NCBI RefSeq assembly: GCF_020889685.1
Contig: NZ_JACMYO010000049.1
Location: 1-48,659 of the forward strand
Reading direction: 5' to 3'
Source of the DNA: Bradyrhizobium oropedii
Lineage (GTDB): Bacteria > Pseudomonadota > Alphaproteobacteria > Rhizobiales > Xanthobacteraceae
Length of the DNA: 48,659 nucleotides
Shown: piece after piece, positions 46,252-48,659 of the stretch
How positions within the stretch are numbered: the stretch's first letter is position 1
How the letters are laid out: the number at the start of each line of letters is the position of its first letter
Position numbers and translations under genes: made by a program
Notes under the pieces: model-generated
Told to the model about the DNA's origin: nothing
The model's input: the letters and a program-made list of their open reading frames with translations, nothing else
The model's database searches: none

Positions 46252-47892
46252 ATGAAATCAGCAATGCTCAGGCTTGCCGTGGCGACGGCTCTCTGTGCCG
46301 TCTCCTCGCTTGCGGCTTTCGCGCAGAGCGCTCCAGGTTGGACCTACGGCCAGGTGCCCACCCCTGCTCAATGGAATGGAGCGTTCGCCGCCAAGCAGGA
46401 CTATCTCGGCGCTCCGCCCTTGCTTACGACCGGAGGAGTCTTGACGGGCCGCTTGGTGACGGCGGCGCCGAGCTCGACGACTGCGGGGCTGAACCTTACG
46501 CCGGGCTCGACGCCGTCAACGCCTGCGAATGGCGATATCTGGGTGACGATCTCGGGCCTGTACGCGCAGGTCAATGGCGTGACGATCGGTCCGATCGGCG
46601 GTGGCTCATCCGCCTCATTCGCGGCCACGTCGCCGCTCTCGGTCTCGTTTCCGTCTGGTGTGGTCACCTATGCCTGCTCGACCTGCGGCGTGACGACGAG
46701 CCCGCTGTCGCAGTTCGCGTCGACTACATCTGCGCAGCTTGCCGGCATCATTTCAAATGAGACCGGGTCCGGCTCTCTGGTGTTCGCCAACACGCCCACC
46801 CTCGTGACCCCGATCCTGGGCGCTGCGACCGCGACCAGCATCAACGGCCTGACCATATCGACGACGACCGGTACGCTCTCGATAGCAAATGGAACGACCC
46901 TCTCGTTGGCGGGTGGCAGTTTCACGCTCAATTCATCGGGCTCCGGTTCGCAGCTCACCGGCGCCAGCGGCAAGGTCCTTGCCTTCAACAACACGCTGAC
47001 GCTGGCCGGCGTCGACTCCAAGACGCTCACCGTCAACAACTCGCTCACGCTCGCTGGCACTGATGGAACGACGATGACGTTCCCGGGCGCGAGCGACACG
47101 GTCGTGACGCTGGCGGCCACACAGACGCTCACCAACAAGACCCTGACATCCCCAGTGCTGACCACGCCCACGCTCGGTGTTGCGTCCGGCACTTCGCTCG
47201 CACTGGGTGGCGCGACCATCGGCACCAATGCATTGGCGGTGACCGGGACGCAGCTCTTTGGTGGTGCTCAGACCATCGCGATGGGTGCCGACAATGTCAC
47301 CTTCCAGACGGTGAACGGTTCGGGCGGCAATGGTCGAATGCTTAGCTCGATTGATGCTGGGGGCGCCGTCCATCTGCGCTCGCAGAACGGCGCAAACCTT
47401 AGCCTCGGCGTCAATACTACGGATTATCTGACAGTCGCGACCACCGGCGTCACCATCACCACCGGCTTCACCGCAACCGGTCTTGTCGGATACTCGGCGA
47501 TGGCGTCGGGCGCGCTCGCGACGCAGGCGCAGTATTTTTCTGCCGCGGCTAACACCCTCGTCCCGACCAGCGTGATCTACACGTCGGAAACCACGACGAC
47601 GTATGGCGCGACGACGACGTTCGACTTTTCGACCTTCATCAACACGGCGGTGACGCTCACCGGCAACATCACCACGATGAACGTTGCGAACGTGAAGGCC
47701 GGCCAAGCCGGCACAATCACGTTCATTCAGGATGGCACTGGCAGCCGCACGACGGTCTGGAACAGCATCTTCAAGTTTGCCGGCGGCGCGCAGCCGTCGC
47801 TCTCGACCGCGGCAAGCGCGGTTGATGTTCTCGCCTACTCCTGCCGCAGCGCGACGTTTTGTGTCGCGTCTCTCGTCAAACAAGCGCAGTGA
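46252..47892 (+). CDS. Long tail-fibre protein with signal peptide (546 aa)
   Basis: MKSAMLRLAVATALCAVSSL AAFAQ is a signal-peptide-like start. It is followed by the fibre motif PTPAQWNGAFAAKQDYLGAP PLLTTGG, frequent in alphaproteobacterial phage fibres. The middle is a repetitive beta-helical region rich in T-L-T-x-x-x (LTLAGVDSKTLTVNNSLTLA). The C-terminus TLTGNITTMNVANVKAGQAG TITFIQDG is a typical fibre head domain. GAAGG lies 11 bases before the ATG at 46252. Confidence 0.8.
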   Translation: MKSAMLRLAVATALCAVSSLAAFAQSAPGWTYGQVPTPAQWNGAFAAKQDYLGAPPLLTTGGVLTGRLVTAAPSSTTAGLNLTPGSTPSTPANGDIWVTISGLYAQVNGVTIGPIGGGSSASFAATSPLSVSFPSGVVTYACSTCGVTTSPLSQFASTTSAQLAGIISNETGSGSLVFANTPTLVTPILGAATATSINGLTISTTTGTLSIANGTTLSLAGGSFTLNSSGSGSQLTGASGKVLAFNNTLTLAGVDSKTLTVNNSLTLAGTDGTTMTFPGASDTVVTLAATQTLTNKTLTSPVLTTPTLGVASGTSLALGGATIGTNALAVTGTQLFGGAQTIAMGADNVTFQTVNGSGGNGRMLSSIDAGGAVHLRSQNGANLSLGVNTTDYLTVATTGVTITTGFTATGLVGYSAMASGALATQAQYFSAAANTLVPTSVIYTSETTTTYGATTTFDFSTFINTAVTLTGNITTMNVANVKAGQAGTITFIQDGTGSRTTVWNSIFKFAGGAQPSLSTAASAVDVLAYSCRSATFCVASLVKQAQ

Positions 47893-47896
47893 TTTC

Positions 47897-48659
47897 ATGA
47901 AGTTCAGGAACGCAGTTCTCGCCTTCGTCGTCGCGCCGTGGATCGCTCTGCTGTCCACGGCGCAAGCCAATATGCCTGGCACGTTCCAGCCGGTCATGCT
48001 GGCGAGCGTCGCGGGCTCTGCGCCGCTGTCGTGTTCGGGCGGCACGGTCACGACGTCTGGCGTGTATCGCATCCACACGTTCACGGGATCGAGCACGCTG
48101 GTTTGCGCTGGATCTGGCTCCGCTAACTATCTTGTGGTCGCTGGTGGTGGTGGCGGTGGTGCAAATCTCGTCGGCGCTGGCGGCGGTGCTGGTGGCCTTC
48201 TTTCTGGCGCTGCTCTTCTTGTTGCCGGAAGTTATCCAGTCACGGTTGGTGCGGGCGGTGCAGGCGTCGTCAGCGGCAACGCGACTACATCGGCGGCCAA
48301 CGGAGGCAACTCGGCTGCACTTGGCTTCACCGCAACGGGCGGTGGTGGCGGTGGCGGTGGTGGCGGTGCGGGTGGCCTCGCTGGCGGCTCGGGTGGTGGC
48401 GGCGGCTCAGGTGGTTCTGGTGGCGCGGGCGGCTCTGGAACGGCAGGTCAGGGCAACGCTGGTGGTTCCGGTAATACCGCAACACCGTTCCCAAGCGGCG
48501 GCGGCGGCGGTTGCAACGCTGCGGGCGGCTCGGGCACGGGCTCAACTGGCGGCGCAGGCGGGGCTGGCTGCACGGTATCGGCTGCTCTCGGGGGCGGCAC
48601 GTATGCGGGCGGCGGTGGTGCTGGTGGCACTACACAGGGCGGTTCTGCGGGGGCTGGTG
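47897..48659 (+). CDS. Glycine-rich adhesin-like fibre (partial, cut by right edge)
   Basis: From ATG 47897, 4 bases after the previous stop, the frame is open for 254 codons to the window end. MKFRNAVLAFVVAPWIALLS TAQA is again a Sec-like signal. After a cysteine-containing beta part (SCSGGTVTTSGVYRIHTFTG) comes a glycine-rich region (YLVVAGGGGGG..., many GGAGG, GGSGG, SGGG segments). Gly-rich sandwiches of this kind form the receptor-binding tips of some phage adhesins. Only the N-terminal part is seen. Confidence 0.75.
   Translation, partial: MKFRNAVLAFVVAPWIALLSTAQANMPGTFQPVMLASVAGSAPLSCSGGTVTTSGVYRIHTFTGSSTLVCAGSGSANYLVVAGGGGGGANLVGAGGGAGGLLSGAALLVAGSYPVTVGAGGAGVVSGNATTSAANGGNSAALGFTATGGGGGGGGGGAGGLAGGSGGGGGSGGSGGAGGSGTAGQGNAGGSGNTATPFPSGGGGGCNAAGGSGTGSTGGAGGAGCTVSAALGGGTYAGGGGAGGTTQGGSAGAG

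Noticed and set aside
1..48659. CRISPR arrays, insertion sequences, tRNA genes, integrase or att sites
   Set aside because: Looked for regularly spaced repeats, transposase motifs, cloverleaf-like sequences and tyrosine/serine recombinase motifs; none was convincing by eye.

Overview
The window looks like most of the genome of a temperate, contractile-tailed phage (or prophage) of a high-GC alphaproteobacterium, probably of the Bradyrhizobium/Rhodopseudomonas group. Evidence: GC-rich coding with tightly overlapping genes; a divergent CI-type repressor/Cro-like switch; a GcrA-type cell-cycle regulator (an alphaproteobacterial family); a site matching the chromosomal ParB/parS consensus; and a full myovirus head, neck, sheath, tube and baseplate module. 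No integrase, attachment site, endolysin or holin could be recognised, and both ends cut through open genes. The genome therefore continues outside the window, and the lysogeny mechanism cannot be decided here.

Layout. (1) 1-3195, leftward: a tightly coupled early operon of small Cys-rich or membrane proteins, a YqaJ-type recombination exonuclease and a coiled-coil protein, driven from PL at about 3250. (2) 3229-4911, immunity region: two operators in PL, a leftward CI-like S24 repressor with a secreted protein gene coupled to it, and the divergent promoter for the Cro-like gene. (3) 4639-11109, rightward: Cro-like protein, HTH protein, GcrA-like regulator, RMF-like protein (reading frame broken), RuvC-like resolvase, ParB-fold protein and a DnaB/RepA-type helicase. 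(4) 11111-16234, leftward: a second long operon with DUF932 protein, a Mom-less N6-MTase-like protein, small unknown proteins and a terminal HEPN-like/XRE/membrane-protein cassette. Its control region (16235-16414) holds a copy of the phage operator and a perfect parS palindrome. (5) 16415-21682, mixed strands: unknown protein, a 348-bp non-coding region with short repeats, membrane proteins, ParB-like protein, cold-shock protein, methyltransferase fold, then a leftward SLOG/HTH/radical-SAM trio. (6) 21793 to the right edge, rightward late operon: terminase, portal, head morphogenesis, Nudix-protease-scaffold fusion, decoration protein, capsid, connectors, neck, sheath, tube, chaperones (with probable -1 frameshift), tape measure, baseplate hub/spike/wedge, and three fibre-like proteins.

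How it fits together: one 16-bp operator (GCGGTT-N4-AACCGC) recurs at PL, at the cI/cro promoters and at the distant leftward operon at 16.3 kb, so a single repressor probably silences all early transcription. The host partition protein ParB would be expected to load at the 16.37-kb parS next to that operator. Structurally the most unusual features are a Thr/Gly/Val-rich beta module inserted in four different virion proteins, and Sec-type signal peptides on all three consecutive fibre-like proteins.
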